The notes: a model not told the origin generated them from the sequence alone. A stretch of DNA of 6,206 nt from Archaeoglobales archaeon (GCA_003662985.1 QMZD01000116.1:1-6206), one strand, 5' to 3'. Shown: positions 1 to 4,970, counted from the stretch's first letter. A program made the numbers and translations.

Positions 1-2
1 CG

Positions 3-179
3 CCAAACATCTCGAAATTCCTTGATGAGGTCATAGATCGCCTTAGAGAACAAACAGAACCCTATGTAATCCTGATTTCCCCATCTGAGGGGGCGGGGGT
101 TGCCGAGTCAGGAAAAGGCGCCAGATTCAGGGTCTGGTCCCGAAGGGGTCCGAGGGTTCAAATCCCTCCCCCCGCATAG
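3..179 (+). CDS. C-terminal end of an unrecognised protein, reading through the tRNA gene (uncertain)
   Basis: Frame 3 is open from the left edge of the window through the whole tRNA-Leu gene to a TAG at 177-179. The first 28 or so codons look like real coding sequence: they encode an amphipathic stretch, FLDEVIDRLREQTEPYVILI, typical of the end of a globular protein. From about position 93 the frame simply translates the tRNA and gives an Arg/Pro-rich tail with no protein character. Either a host gene lost its own stop codon and now ends inside the tRNA, or the open frame is chance. The beginning lies outside the window and I do not recognise the family. Seen: the open frame. Inferred: that the first part is genic. 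Confidence 0.35.
   Translation, partial: PNISKFLDEVIDRLREQTEPYVILISPSEGAGVAESGKGARFRVWSRRGPRVQIPPPA
93..176 (+). tRNA. tRNA-Leu, anticodon CAG
   Basis: The sequence folds into a complete class II tRNA. The acceptor stem pairs GCGGGGG (93-99) with CCCCCGC (169-175), with discriminator A at 176. The anticodon stem CCAGA/TCTGG (121-125, 133-137) encloses the loop TTCAGGG with anticodon CAG at 128-130, so it reads CUG leucine codons. A long variable arm with a CCC/GGG helix follows. The T arm is GAGGG-TTCAAAT-CCCTC (152-168). CCA is not encoded. A weak TATA-like stretch (ctatgtaat, near 62-70) sits about 27 nt upstream. A tyrosine recombinase fragment starts 71 bp downstream in the same orientation, the usual layout of an element integrated at a tRNA 3' end. 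Confidence 0.96.
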
Positions 180-183
180 TTTT

Positions 184-223
184 AGGAGTTAAATGCAGGG
201 AGACAAAGTTACAGGGGTTAAAT
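184..223 (+). repeat. Near-identical 11-bp direct repeats between tRNA and integrase
   Basis: AGGAGTTAAAT (184-194) recurs as AGGGGTTAAAT (213-223) with one mismatch and a 29-bp period. The second copy contains the TATA-like GGTTAAATAG that would serve the integrase start at 248, about 27 nt away, giving a leaderless message. Paired short repeats between an attachment site and its integrase can be arm-type recombinase binding sites or an operator. The sequence alone does not decide between them. Confidence 0.4.
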
Positions 224-247
224 AGTAACAACACAGAGAAGCTTTTA

Positions 248-562
248 ATGGTGGACATGGACGAATGGAGATCCATCGACTACAGAGAGAGGCTTGAAAA
301 AGAACTCAAAGCTTTGGAAAAATCGAATATCTCTGAGAGCAACAAGAAATTGATTCTGAGATATAAGAACTGGAGAATTGCCGATGGCGTAAGTTTTGCT
401 AGGGTTCACAGAGAACTCGTCTCTTTAAGAGTTCTTTGCGAGAGGTTTGGAGTTGAGCTCGAAGAAATTGATGAGGAGAAGCTGATAGAGATTCTCGCTG
501 CCATAGAGACTGCTGGATGGAAGCTTGCAACCAAAAACGAATATCGAAAGGAACTTTTATAG
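248..562 (+). pseudogene. Truncated archaeal tyrosine recombinase (integrase), N-terminal domain only
   Basis: The 104-residue product matches the N-terminal, core-binding SAM-like four-helix domain of archaeal XerA/phage-type integrases. It starts with a short charged lead, then residues near 28-45 (ISESNKKLILRYKNW), an LVSLRVLCERFG segment and an ETAGWKLATKNEY segment that normally leads straight into the catalytic domain. The frame stops at TAG 560-562 just after RKELL. Nothing that follows encodes the catalytic Arg, His-x-x-Arg or Tyr, so a typical 280-400 residue enzyme has lost its active half. The next frame belongs to an unrelated transposase end, so truncation came with an insertion or deletion and not merely a point stop. 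The fragment could at most bind DNA. Family assignment rests on helix pattern and on position next to the tRNA. Confidence 0.72.
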
Positions 563-767
563 CTAAGATGAAGTATTTCAATACGATAGATAAGTTTGTA
601 GAGTGGTATAACAGTAAAAGACCTCATATGAGCCTCAATCTGTAAGATCTAGAGCTCCATATCAGGCTTTTACGAGAAATCTTCCTGTTGAAGAGTTCTT
701 GGTTATTCGTGGAGATGGTTGGGTTGCGGGGAGTGATTTCAGGAAAAAAGTCCGAGTAGAATTCTAG
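541..767 (+). pseudogene. Frameshifted C-terminal remnant of a DDE (rve, IS481/IS3-like) transposase
   Basis: Frame 1 around 568-642 encodes FNTIDKFVEWYNSKRPHMSL, the hallmark end of the integrase-core domain of IS481/IS3-type transposases, in which a W-[YH]-N-x(4-6)-PH-x-SL segment closes the catalytic fold. A TAA follows at 643-645. From about 648 frame 3 carries the continuation APYQAFTRNLPVEEF, matching the usual TP-[YE]-QAF tail, and ends at TAG 765-767. The two pieces were therefore one reading frame broken by an indel near 640-648. The earlier part with the first two catalytic acidic residues is missing. The upstream neighbour is the truncated integrase, and the exact junction lies somewhere in 541-567. 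This is a dead gene. Confidence 0.72.
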
Positions 768-791
768 TTGAAAAATTTTTAAATAAGCAAG

Positions 792-811
792 TTTTATCAT
801 AGTTGATAAAA
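792..811. repeat. 8-bp perfect inverted repeat downstream of the transposase remnant
   Basis: TTTTATCA (792-799) and TGATAAAA (804-811) are perfect inverted copies separated by four bases. The repeat sits 25 bp after the transposase stop and just after an A/T-rich run (776-785) that resembles an archaeal TATA box or a T-rich terminator. It may be an old IS end, a terminator stem or an operator. Confidence 0.4.
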
Positions 812-846
812 TTTAGAGAGTATCTGTAGATATTTATGAGTTCATT

Positions 847-993
847 TCAGGCGTAGTAATTGCTGAATGCTGTTGTCTCCACCTTCAATCCAAGTTCTTC
901 AATGATGCCTTTGAATTCGTATGGAATTTCAACGCTGAAGTTCTCCTCTTCCAATGGTTCACAGTATCCTCGTATCGGAAAACTGGAATCGGT
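847..993 (-). pseudogene. C-terminal coding scrap of an unrecognised protein
   Basis: On the minus strand, a frame from about 963 down to TGA (847-849) encodes a convincing protein end: EPLEEENFSVEIPYEFKGII followed by EELGLKVETTAFSNYYA. Alternating acidic and hydrophobic residues and balanced codon use set it apart from the A/T-rich noise around it. Upstream the frame meets an in-frame TAA at 994-996, and there is no ATG or GTG in frame before the coding-like part. It therefore appears to be the remaining tail of a gene whose body was removed. I do not recognise the family. A second short coding-like frame on the same strand at about 1008-1075 ends in a TAA and might belong to the same decayed gene. 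Confidence 0.4.
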
Positions 994-1116
994 TTAAACC
1001 GCACTTAATTTTTTATCCGGTCACGCATTACTTCTATCGAGGCATTTTTGACCTTGCAACCATTTCCATTTTGAATTTTTTACATATTACCAAACTTCAC
1101 ACTATTTACTATTCTT

Positions 1117-1145
1117 CATCTAACATTCTAACATCTAACATTCTA
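1117..1145. repeat. Two tandem copies of a 14-bp unit with 15-bp period
   Basis: CATCTAACATTCTA occurs at 1117-1130 and again at 1132-1145, exactly repeated. The pair lies immediately 3' of the permease stop codon on the minus strand. It could be replication slippage; I see no stem or T-run that would make it a terminator. Confidence 0.65.
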
Positions 1146-1150
1146 AACGT

Positions 1151-1867
1151 CTACAATCTTCTCAACAAAGCATGCTCATGGAGTTTTATAGCCAATGCTA
1201 AAAATCCAATCGAAAACCCAGCTAAAATGATAAAATCGAGGTAGAGTGGTAAGAAGGAACTCATTCCAAGCGATACCCTTACTATATCTGTGAAGTAGGT
1301 TAGTGGAGAAAGCATTGAAATCGTTTTTCCCCAAGCGGGAAGTTCCTGAATGGGGATGAAAATTCCACTTATAAATATAAGCGGAAAGCGAATTAGCGAG
1401 GAAATCATCATGATGGTTGAAGGTAAGTTCGTTGGATAGGCTGAAAATAGCAGGCCCAAGCAGGAAAAGCAGAAAGCAGCCAGAATTATTGCTGGAATTA
1501 TGACAGGGTTTAACATCAGCCCAAAGCCCAAAGCTAAAAGCAGTGGGACGATGGATATGCCGATTCCGAAAGTGATCGATGCAAGAATGTCTCCAAAAAC
1601 AATTGTGGTCGTTGAAATGGGACATGTGAGCAGTCTTTCGAGTGTTCTCATCTGTCCTTCCCATGGAGCTATAACTGGCGAGACAGAAGTTGAGGCAAAG
1701 AAGACGGTCATTGAAATCAACCCTGCAATCAGAAAGTTCAGGGGTAAATTTCTGCCAATCCAGAACGCTAAAAATAGGAATAAAGGTAGTAGAATACCGA
1801 AGATTACAACCGGACCTTTCAGATAGTACATCACTATATCTTTCTTTGCAATTGCTAGGCACTTCAT
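1151..1867 (-). CDS. ABC-2 type transporter permease
   Basis: This 238-residue integral membrane protein forms the channel half of an ABC exporter. Hydrophobic segments near residues 19-36, 43-66, 97-119, 122-145, 150-172 and 208-228 give the six-helix ABC-2 topology. The cytoplasmic loop near 73-85 (MRTLERLLTCPIS) is the coupling-helix motif of the family. The segment near 167-197, with SGIFIPIQELPAW and LSPLTYFTDIVR, is its other hallmark. Length is normal for the class. Its ATG at 1865-1867 overlaps the ATPase TGA in an ATGA, so translation is probably coupled and the two proteins likely assemble as a homodimeric permease with two ATPases. ABC-2 exporters move drugs, lipids, polysaccharides or peptides. 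The substrate cannot be read here, although control by a dedicated repressor-like protein favours a stress or drug efflux role. Confidence 0.92.
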   Translation of the reverse strand: MKCLAIAKKDIVMYYLKGPVVIFGILLPLFLFLAFWIGRNLPLNFLIAGLISMTVFFASTSVSPVIAPWEGQMRTLERLLTCPISTTTIVFGDILASITFGIGISIVPLLLALGFGLMLNPVIIPAIILAAFCFSCLGLLFSAYPTNLPSTIMMISSLIRFPLIFISGIFIPIQELPAWGKTISMLSPLTYFTDIVRVSLGMSSFLPLYLDFIILAGFSIGFLALAIKLHEHALLRRL

Positions 1868-2766
1868 CTTTCCATCTCCAAGAGCTTTAAAAAAGCATCC
1901 TCGAGTGTTGGAGTTCGGGTGTTAATCGAGATCATCTTGGTACCGCTCTTTCTCGCAAAATCTACAACCTCGCAAATCGTTTTATATGGATTGGTTGTAT
2001 AGATTACATACTTATTTCCAAATCTTTCCGCATTTTCGAGATTTAATACTACTTTGTCTCCAAAGCTTACCTCAATTGCAACATTTCCACCAACCCTACT
2101 CTTCAATCTCTCAGGAGTATCTATTGTGACGATTTTGCCCTTGTTTACTATCGCAACCCTGTCGCATAGCAGATTTACCTCATCCATATTGTGGGAGGTT
2201 AGAAAAACGGTCTTTCTTTCATTTGCTATCTCCAAAATCTTTTCCCTTATCATCCTCGCACTTTGAACATCCAAACCACTTGTCGGCTCATCCAGAAAAA
2301 TTATTTCCGGATCACTTATCAGAGCCATGGAGAGCATAAGTCTTTGTTTCATACCTTTTGAAAATCCTCTGACCTTTGCATCTTTCCTTTCATGAATCCC
2401 AAACTCTTTAAGCAGTTCATTGGCTCTCGCTTCTGCTTCACTCCTACGCATCCCATAGAGACTTGCGATGAGCATTATATTCTGCCAAGCCGTTAAATCA
2501 GGATATGCGTTGGACACTTCAGGCAAAACTCCGATTGACTGTTTTGCCTTTAAGGTATCTCTAACAACATCGTAGCCATTTATTCTCGCTTTTCCAGAAT
2601 CGGGTTTTAATATGCATGTTAGAATTCTAACCGTAGTGGTCTTTCCAGCCCCGTTTGGGCCAAGAAATCCAAAAATCTCTCCTCTTTTTACCTCAAAAGA
2701 TATGCCCCTCAAAGCTTTAACATTCCCAAAATTCTTCTTAAGCCCTTCAGCTTCAATGACAATCAT
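1864..2766 (-). CDS. ABC transporter ATP-binding protein (DrrA/CcmA-like, partner of the ABC-2 permease)
   Basis: The 300-residue protein hydrolyses ATP at the inner face of the membrane to drive the adjoining permease. All nucleotide-binding motifs are present in order: Walker A GPNGAGKT (36-43), a Q-loop position occupied by Glu in GVLPE (79-83, common in this subfamily), signature FSKGMKQR (135-142, the DrrA/NatA variant of LSGGQ), Walker B IIFLDEP (155-161), D-loop SGLD (163-166) and switch His192 in TSHNMDE. A C-terminal domain of about 80 residues ends in TPTLEDAFLKL, typical of drug and sodium exporters such as DrrA and NatA. The start ATG (2764-2766) overlaps the regulator's TGA by 4 nt, and its own stop overlaps the permease start the same way. 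It is the middle gene of the operon. Function as an exporter ATPase is secure; the cargo is unknown. Confidence 0.95.
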   Translation of the reverse strand: MIVIEAEGLKKNFGNVKALRGISFEVKRGEIFGFLGPNGAGKTTTVRILTCILKPDSGKARINGYDVVRDTLKAKQSIGVLPEVSNAYPDLTAWQNIMLIASLYGMRRSEAEARANELLKEFGIHERKDAKVRGFSKGMKQRLMLSMALISDPEIIFLDEPTSGLDVQSARMIREKILEIANERKTVFLTSHNMDEVNLLCDRVAIVNKGKIVTIDTPERLKSRVGGNVAIEVSFGDKVVLNLENAERFGNKYVIYTTNPYKTICEVVDFARKSGTKMISINTRTPTLEDAFLKLLEMER

Positions 2767-3083
2767 TCTTCCACCAAGGGTATTACAATTTTTTTAGCCT
2801 TCAACTTCCAGAGTTTTTGTGGCGCCCCTTTCTGTTCGATATAACCGGCAACTTCCACTATTCCCGCATTTTTCAATTCTGCCAAGTGATAGTATAAACC
2901 TGAAGAGGTTACGGTTTCATCTTTCTTAAACAAGCACTCAAATATTTCTTTCGTGCTTTTAGCTCCATCCTTTATGCAATCTATGATGAGCCATCTCGTT
3001 GGGCAGTGAAGTGCCCTAACCACCCGTCTGAAATCTTCAAAGTTCTTGCTCTCCACCCAGTGTTCGCCGCAATTCATGCACAT
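2763..3083 (-). CDS. ArsR-like winged-helix transcriptional regulator with N-terminal Cys motif
   Basis: This 106-residue protein resembles archaeal ArsR-like/HTH_20 repressors. After a short N-terminal arm, helices begin near residue 15 with FRRVVRALHCPTRWLII, which matches the conserved 'ALxxPxRxxIL' entry helix. The winged HTH follows: STKEIFECLF (43-52), recognition region SSGLYYHLAELKNAGIV (60-76), and a wing carrying GYIEQKGAPQKLWKL. Five cysteines are present at 2, 5, 27, 36 and 50, the first two as C-x2-C right at the N-terminus, so a metal or redox signal is conceivable but unproven. ATG 3083 is preferred because it keeps both cysteines and lies about 20 nt from the predicted start of transcription. 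Met3 at 3077 is the alternative. It is first in the operon, and inverted repeats in its own promoter suggest that it represses itself and the exporter. Confidence 0.88.
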   Translation of the reverse strand: MCMNCGEHWVESKNFEDFRRVVRALHCPTRWLIIDCIKDGAKSTKEIFECLFKKDETVTSSGLYYHLAELKNAGIVEVAGYIEQKGAPQKLWKLKAKKIVIPLVEE

Positions 3084-3084
3084 C

Positions 3085-3125
3085 TTACCACAATATTTGA
3101 GTTTTTAGCATGAATATTATGGTAA
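3085..3125 (-). promoter_or_regulatory. Candidate operator: 13-bp inverted repeat over the predicted transcription start
   Basis: TTACCACAATATT (3085-3097) and AATATTATGGTAA (3113-3125) are inverted copies with one mismatch and a 15-bp spacer. The centre (about 3105) falls where transcription should start, roughly 26 nt downstream of the TATA centre. A dimeric winged-helix protein bound here would block RNA polymerase. A third half-site, ATGGTGAAATT, lies at 3140-3150, 21 bp from ATGGTAAAATT (3119-3129). That the operon's own regulator binds here is inferred. Confidence 0.55.
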
Positions 3126-3139
3126 AATTTATAAATTTT
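3124..3139 (-). promoter_or_regulatory. TATA-box palindrome of the regulator/ABC exporter operon
   Basis: AAAATTTATAAATTTT is a perfect 16-bp palindrome with the archaeal TATA core TTTATAAA. Its centre is about 48 nt upstream of the regulator ATG, which predicts a leader of about 20 nt on the minus strand. Being symmetrical, it could in principle also drive plus-strand transcription, but no credible gene lies that way. Confidence 0.6.
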
Positions 3140-3150
3140 ATGGTGAAATT

Positions 3151-3853
3151 CGGAATAACTTTCTCAATTCTTCTATTCTATATCCCAACTTTTAGCCGAG
3201 TTTATTGTTTCTTATCATTTCGAATTTCCTCCGTTTACATCCACCTAGTTTTTTTATTATTTTATACTAAATCGAAAACATTAATTTCTCGGCTTTAACT
3301 TAGAATTGCAGGTAATAACGATTACATGCGATGAAGTAAATGCTAAACATTTAATTGGGCAAACAAAAGAGGAAAGAAAGAGAAAATTTAGAAAATGAGA
3401 AATCAAAACTAATTCAACTAATATCATGTAATAATTTGATCAGAAAAGCTTTTTTACATGCACCGCACTTCTAAAAACATGCACTCCCCCGCATACGGCT
3501 TTTTTGATCTTTATTTTCAATATTGGGGTTTGAGATCCATTTTCAAGAGATGTCGAGATGTTAGTTCGATTTTACGAGCTTCAGCTGTCAATATGAAATA
3601 CCAATAATATGACGTCCAGAAATAACTCTGGATCATAAAAAATTTGATGATCCACTCTAGGAAAAGGTAGGTTACTTTGCCAATGTCAAAGATTATCGCT
3701 ACTTCTGATTTTCTACAGAAGGGATGTTCAAGCGATTAGATTTCGTAAAAAATTTCTGGTAAGCAAGAAGGTAACAAAAAATTAAAGTATGAGTCTGATA
3801 ATTTATCCAATATCAACTCATAATTTTTTGAGCCAAAACTCAATGTTGGCTGT
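3151..3853. other. About 700 bp without a convincing gene; scattered small hairpins
   Basis: No frame on either strand has sustained coding character. What can be seen is a duplicated ACATGCAC (3456-3463, 3478-3485), a copy of the tRNA 3' end CCCCCGCATA (3486-3495), and three small inverted repeats close together: GGATCAT/ATGATCC (3630-3636, 3647-3653), CTTTG/CAAAG (about 3675-3691) and CTTCTG/CAGAAG (3702-3707, 3716-3721). There is also an 11-bp palindrome GATAATTTATC (3797-3807). The run of hairpins might be a small RNA, but none has a T-run or recognisable RNA-family boxes. The last 50 bp hold the promoter of the receiver gene. Confidence 0.5.
3820..3851 (+). promoter_or_regulatory. Weak TATA-like element and inverted repeat before the receiver gene
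   Basis: ATAATTTTTT (3820-3829) lies about 27-30 nt before ATG 3854, which fits a leaderless message. Between them, AGCCAA (3831-3836) and TTGGCT (3846-3851) form a perfect 6-bp inverted repeat ending two bases before the start codon. There is no ribosome site. The repeat could be an operator under the promoter or, if a leader exists, a stem hiding the start. Confidence 0.4.
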
Positions 3854-4249
3854 ATGAAGAAAAAAGAAGTTGAACTTAAAAGTAACAAGAGAATACTGAT
3901 GGTGGATAACGATGCAGGATTTCTAAAGATACTCGGGCTTATGCTTTCGGATTACGGCTGTATATGCGCAACCGATGGTGAGGCAGCTGTAAAACTTTAC
4001 CTAAAGTTCAGACCCGCTCTTGTTCTTTTAGAGGTGGTTCTACCTAAAATGAACGGGATAGAGGCTACTAGGAAAATTCTTGAAGTGGATCCGGATGCAA
4101 AAATAATCGGGCTTACCTCTCTCAGAGATAGGAGTAAGGATATACTTGAGGCTGGAGCGATTGACGTAGTGGAAAAGCCATTTAGAAGGAGAGAGTTGCT
4201 TGAAATCGTTGAAAGATATCTGAGCGATAAACCCAGATTCAAGTCTTGA
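3854..4249 (+). CDS. Stand-alone receiver (CheY-like) domain with Glu at the phosphoacceptor position
   Basis: The 131-residue protein is a single response-regulator receiver domain with no output domain. Beta-1 is RILMVDND (13-20), giving the acidic metal-binding pocket Asp18/Asp20. Beta-3 reads LVLLEVVLPKMNG (56-68), in which the phosphorylated Asp expected at residue 60 is Glu (codon GAG). The switch Thr is T88 in GLTSL, and the invariant Lys is K108 in EKPF, followed by the usual alpha-5 helix. Every other key residue is kept, so the fold is sound but ordinary phosphotransfer from a histidine kinase should fail. Glu often imitates phospho-Asp, so it may be permanently 'on' or act as a docking module. 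It stands alone, between a gene-free stretch and the convergent PHA-like group. No kinase is nearby. ATG 3854 is chosen because the next ATG (M16) would delete beta-1. Confidence 0.9.
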   Translation: MKKKEVELKSNKRILMVDNDAGFLKILGLMLSDYGCICATDGEAAVKLYLKFRPALVLLEVVLPKMNGIEATRKILEVDPDAKIIGLTSLRDRSKDILEAGAIDVVEKPFRRRELLEIVERYLSDKPRFKS

Positions 4250-4315
4250 TTCAATTACCCACTATTTTTGAAGATCAAATTAAAATATAAACATAAAATA
4301 AAAATTTAAATTAAA
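4250..4315. terminator. A/T-rich spacer between convergent genes
   Basis: The 66 bp between the plus-strand receiver gene and the minus-strand phasin-like gene are nearly pure A/T from about 4275 onward. Read on the minus strand they give repeated T-runs (TTTAAATTTTTATTTTA), the simple U-rich signal archaeal RNA polymerase uses to terminate. No stem is needed or seen. The T-run at 4264-4269 could serve the plus-strand gene. Confidence 0.45.
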
Positions 4316-4633
4316 TTAACCCTTTTTTGCTGGTTTTTCAACGGCTTTTGCATATTCTCCGAATTTGCTGAACATTTCTTCCTGCTGCTTTTCAATCTGG
4401 TCGAGCAATTTCTTGAAGTTATCGATAACCTTACTCTGAGATTCAACGTAGAGATCGATGGTCTTTTTCAAACTGTCAAAACTCTCTGACGGTACAACTT
4501 GCTTTAAATAGAGTTCGTACATGCTCACATAGCTATCGCTCGCAACTTTCAGCATATCTAGGGTTGTTTTCGTCATGCTGAAACCCATCTTATAGAAAAA
4601 CTTTGTCGTCTCTAAAAAGTCTTTAAATTCCAT
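4316..4633 (-). CDS. Small phasin-like granule-associated protein
   Basis: The 105-residue product is almost entirely amphipathic helix with no cysteine, no signal peptide and no membrane segment. It opens with MEFKDFLETTKFFYK, has a Tyr/Met-rich middle near 35-43, a coiled-coil-like stretch near 73-90 (NFKKLLDQIEKQQEEMF), and finishes in a Lys/Ala/Pro tail (KAVEKPAKKG) like those of many phasins. Phasins coat PHA granules and keep them apart. In haloarchaea, phaP likewise follows an AbrB-type phaR gene. The spacing here is tight: a full GGAGGTGA ribosome site overlaps the upstream TGA, so both genes share one message. Calling it a phasin rests on shape and context, not on a diagnostic motif. 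A generic helical scaffold is the alternative. Confidence 0.68.
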   Translation of the reverse strand: MEFKDFLETTKFFYKMGFSMTKTTLDMLKVASDSYVSMYELYLKQVVPSESFDSLKKTIDLYVESQSKVIDNFKKLLDQIEKQQEEMFSKFGEYAKAVEKPAKKG

Positions 4634-4637
4634 TTTT

Positions 4638-4646
4638 TCACCTCCT
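4638..4646 (-). promoter_or_regulatory. Strong ribosome binding site of the phasin-like gene
   Basis: AGGAGGTGA on the minus strand is fully complementary to the archaeal 16S 3' end and lies 4 nt before the ATG at 4633. Its first base is the last base of the preceding stop codon (TGA, 4648-4646). It fixes the start and shows that this gene is read from within a longer message, unlike its neighbours, whose starts have no such site. Confidence 0.85.
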
Positions 4647-4900
4647 CAACCTTCTTTTACGAGTATAACCTTCACTATATCCCCATCGTTAATTTTCATC
4701 GCTTGTCTATCGGCTTCAGGAATTGATATTCTTCCACCACTCTGAACTTTTGCTCTGAAGACGGCCATATTGCTATTCATAACATTTAGCTGAGCAAAAC
4801 TCTTTGACATCGCAGCAAATGTCTGAAGCATGTTTCGCTGAAATTCAGCGAACTCGTTCCATGTTTTTTGTATCGTCTCTAGATACTCCTTAGGTGTCAT
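4646..4900 (-). CDS. Phasin-like helix fused to an AbrB-type DNA-binding domain (PhaR-like)
   Basis: The 84-residue protein has two parts. Residues 1-44 form an amphipathic helix (PKEYLETIQKTWNEFAEFQR, then Met/Phe-rich) similar in style to the start of the phasin-like gene after it. The last 40 residues form an AbrB/MazE swapped-hairpin fold: FRAKVQSGGRISIPEADRQ then MKINDGDIVKVILVKE, with the typical 'GRIxIP' and 'GDxVxV' signatures. Haloarchaeal PhaR, an AbrB-type repressor that also binds PHA granules and controls phaRP, is the nearest known parallel. A granule-sensing regulator is inferred: helix on the granule, AbrB on DNA. The start chosen is ATG 4900, about 26 nt from a strong TATA, so probably leaderless. 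TTG at 4906 would add two residues. It lies 12 nt before the phasin-like gene. Three TTACCAT motifs upstream may be its own operator. Confidence 0.8.
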   Translation of the reverse strand: MTPKEYLETIQKTWNEFAEFQRNMLQTFAAMSKSFAQLNVMNSNMAVFRAKVQSGGRISIPEADRQAMKINDGDIVKVILVKEG

Positions 4901-4920
4901 AACCAAGAGTCAGTCCAGAG

Positions 4921-4930
4921 ATATATAAAC
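4921..4930 (-). promoter_or_regulatory. TATA box of the AbrB/phasin-like gene pair
   Basis: On the minus strand GTTTATATAT gives a textbook archaeal TATA core (TTTATATA, 4922-4929). Transcription should start about 26 nt downstream, at or next to ATG 4900, so the message is probably leaderless. It lies between the hydratase stop and the AbrB gene, so this pair can be expressed separately from the hydratase. Confidence 0.72.
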
Positions 4931-4933
4931 TTT

Positions 4934-4970
4934 ATGGTAATAAATGGTAATTAAAGACATTAAATACCAT
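4934..4970 (-). repeat. Three ATGGTA/TACCAT boxes upstream of the AbrB gene
   Basis: ATGGTAATAA (4934-4943) is followed directly by ATGGTAATTA (4944-4953), a 10-bp period that places both on the same face of the helix. TTAAATACCAT (4960-4970) is an inverted copy of ATGGTAATTAA (4944-4954) with one mismatch. The boxes abut the upstream side of the TATA box, and the last one touches the hydratase stop codon. The position suits a repressor or activator site. Binding by the adjacent AbrB protein is a guess from the haloarchaeal PhaR precedent. Confidence 0.55.

Noticed and set aside
1117..1145. CRISPR-like repeats
   Set aside because: Only two adjacent 14-bp copies with no spacer; this is a small tandem duplication.
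954..1244. Plus-strand frame of 96 codons
   Set aside because: It overlaps the 3' end of the permease on the other strand and the rest is A/T-rich Ile/Tyr/Ser/Asn translation with no domain pattern.
1176..1862. Long second minus-strand frame across the permease
   Set aside because: It is an out-of-frame shadow of the permease; the permease frame has clear ABC-2 motifs and overlaps the ATPase stop by ATGA.
3110..3298. Plus-strand frame for a hydrophobic 62-residue peptide
   Set aside because: It starts inside the operon promoter repeats, its start is a translation of the ATGGTAAA repeats, and the rest is T-rich noise. A tiny membrane protein cannot be excluded but nothing supports it.
3306..3398. 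TTG-started 30-codon frame ending in a Lys/Arg-rich tail
   Set aside because: It looks slightly protein-like (CDEVNAKHLIGQTKEERK) but is too short, has no ATG or ribosome site, and matches nothing I recognise.
3479..3607. ATG-started 42-codon plus-strand frame
   Set aside because: No ribosome site or TATA box at a sensible distance and no recognisable pattern; its start overlaps the candidate attachment remnant.
3645..3709. Possible C/D box guide RNA (TGATGA at 3645 and CTGA at 3706)
   Set aside because: The spacing fits but internal D' and C' boxes are missing, and both motifs are common by chance in A/T-rich DNA.
3997..4254. Minus-strand 85-codon frame
   Set aside because: It is antisense to the receiver-domain gene, which carries all the family motifs.
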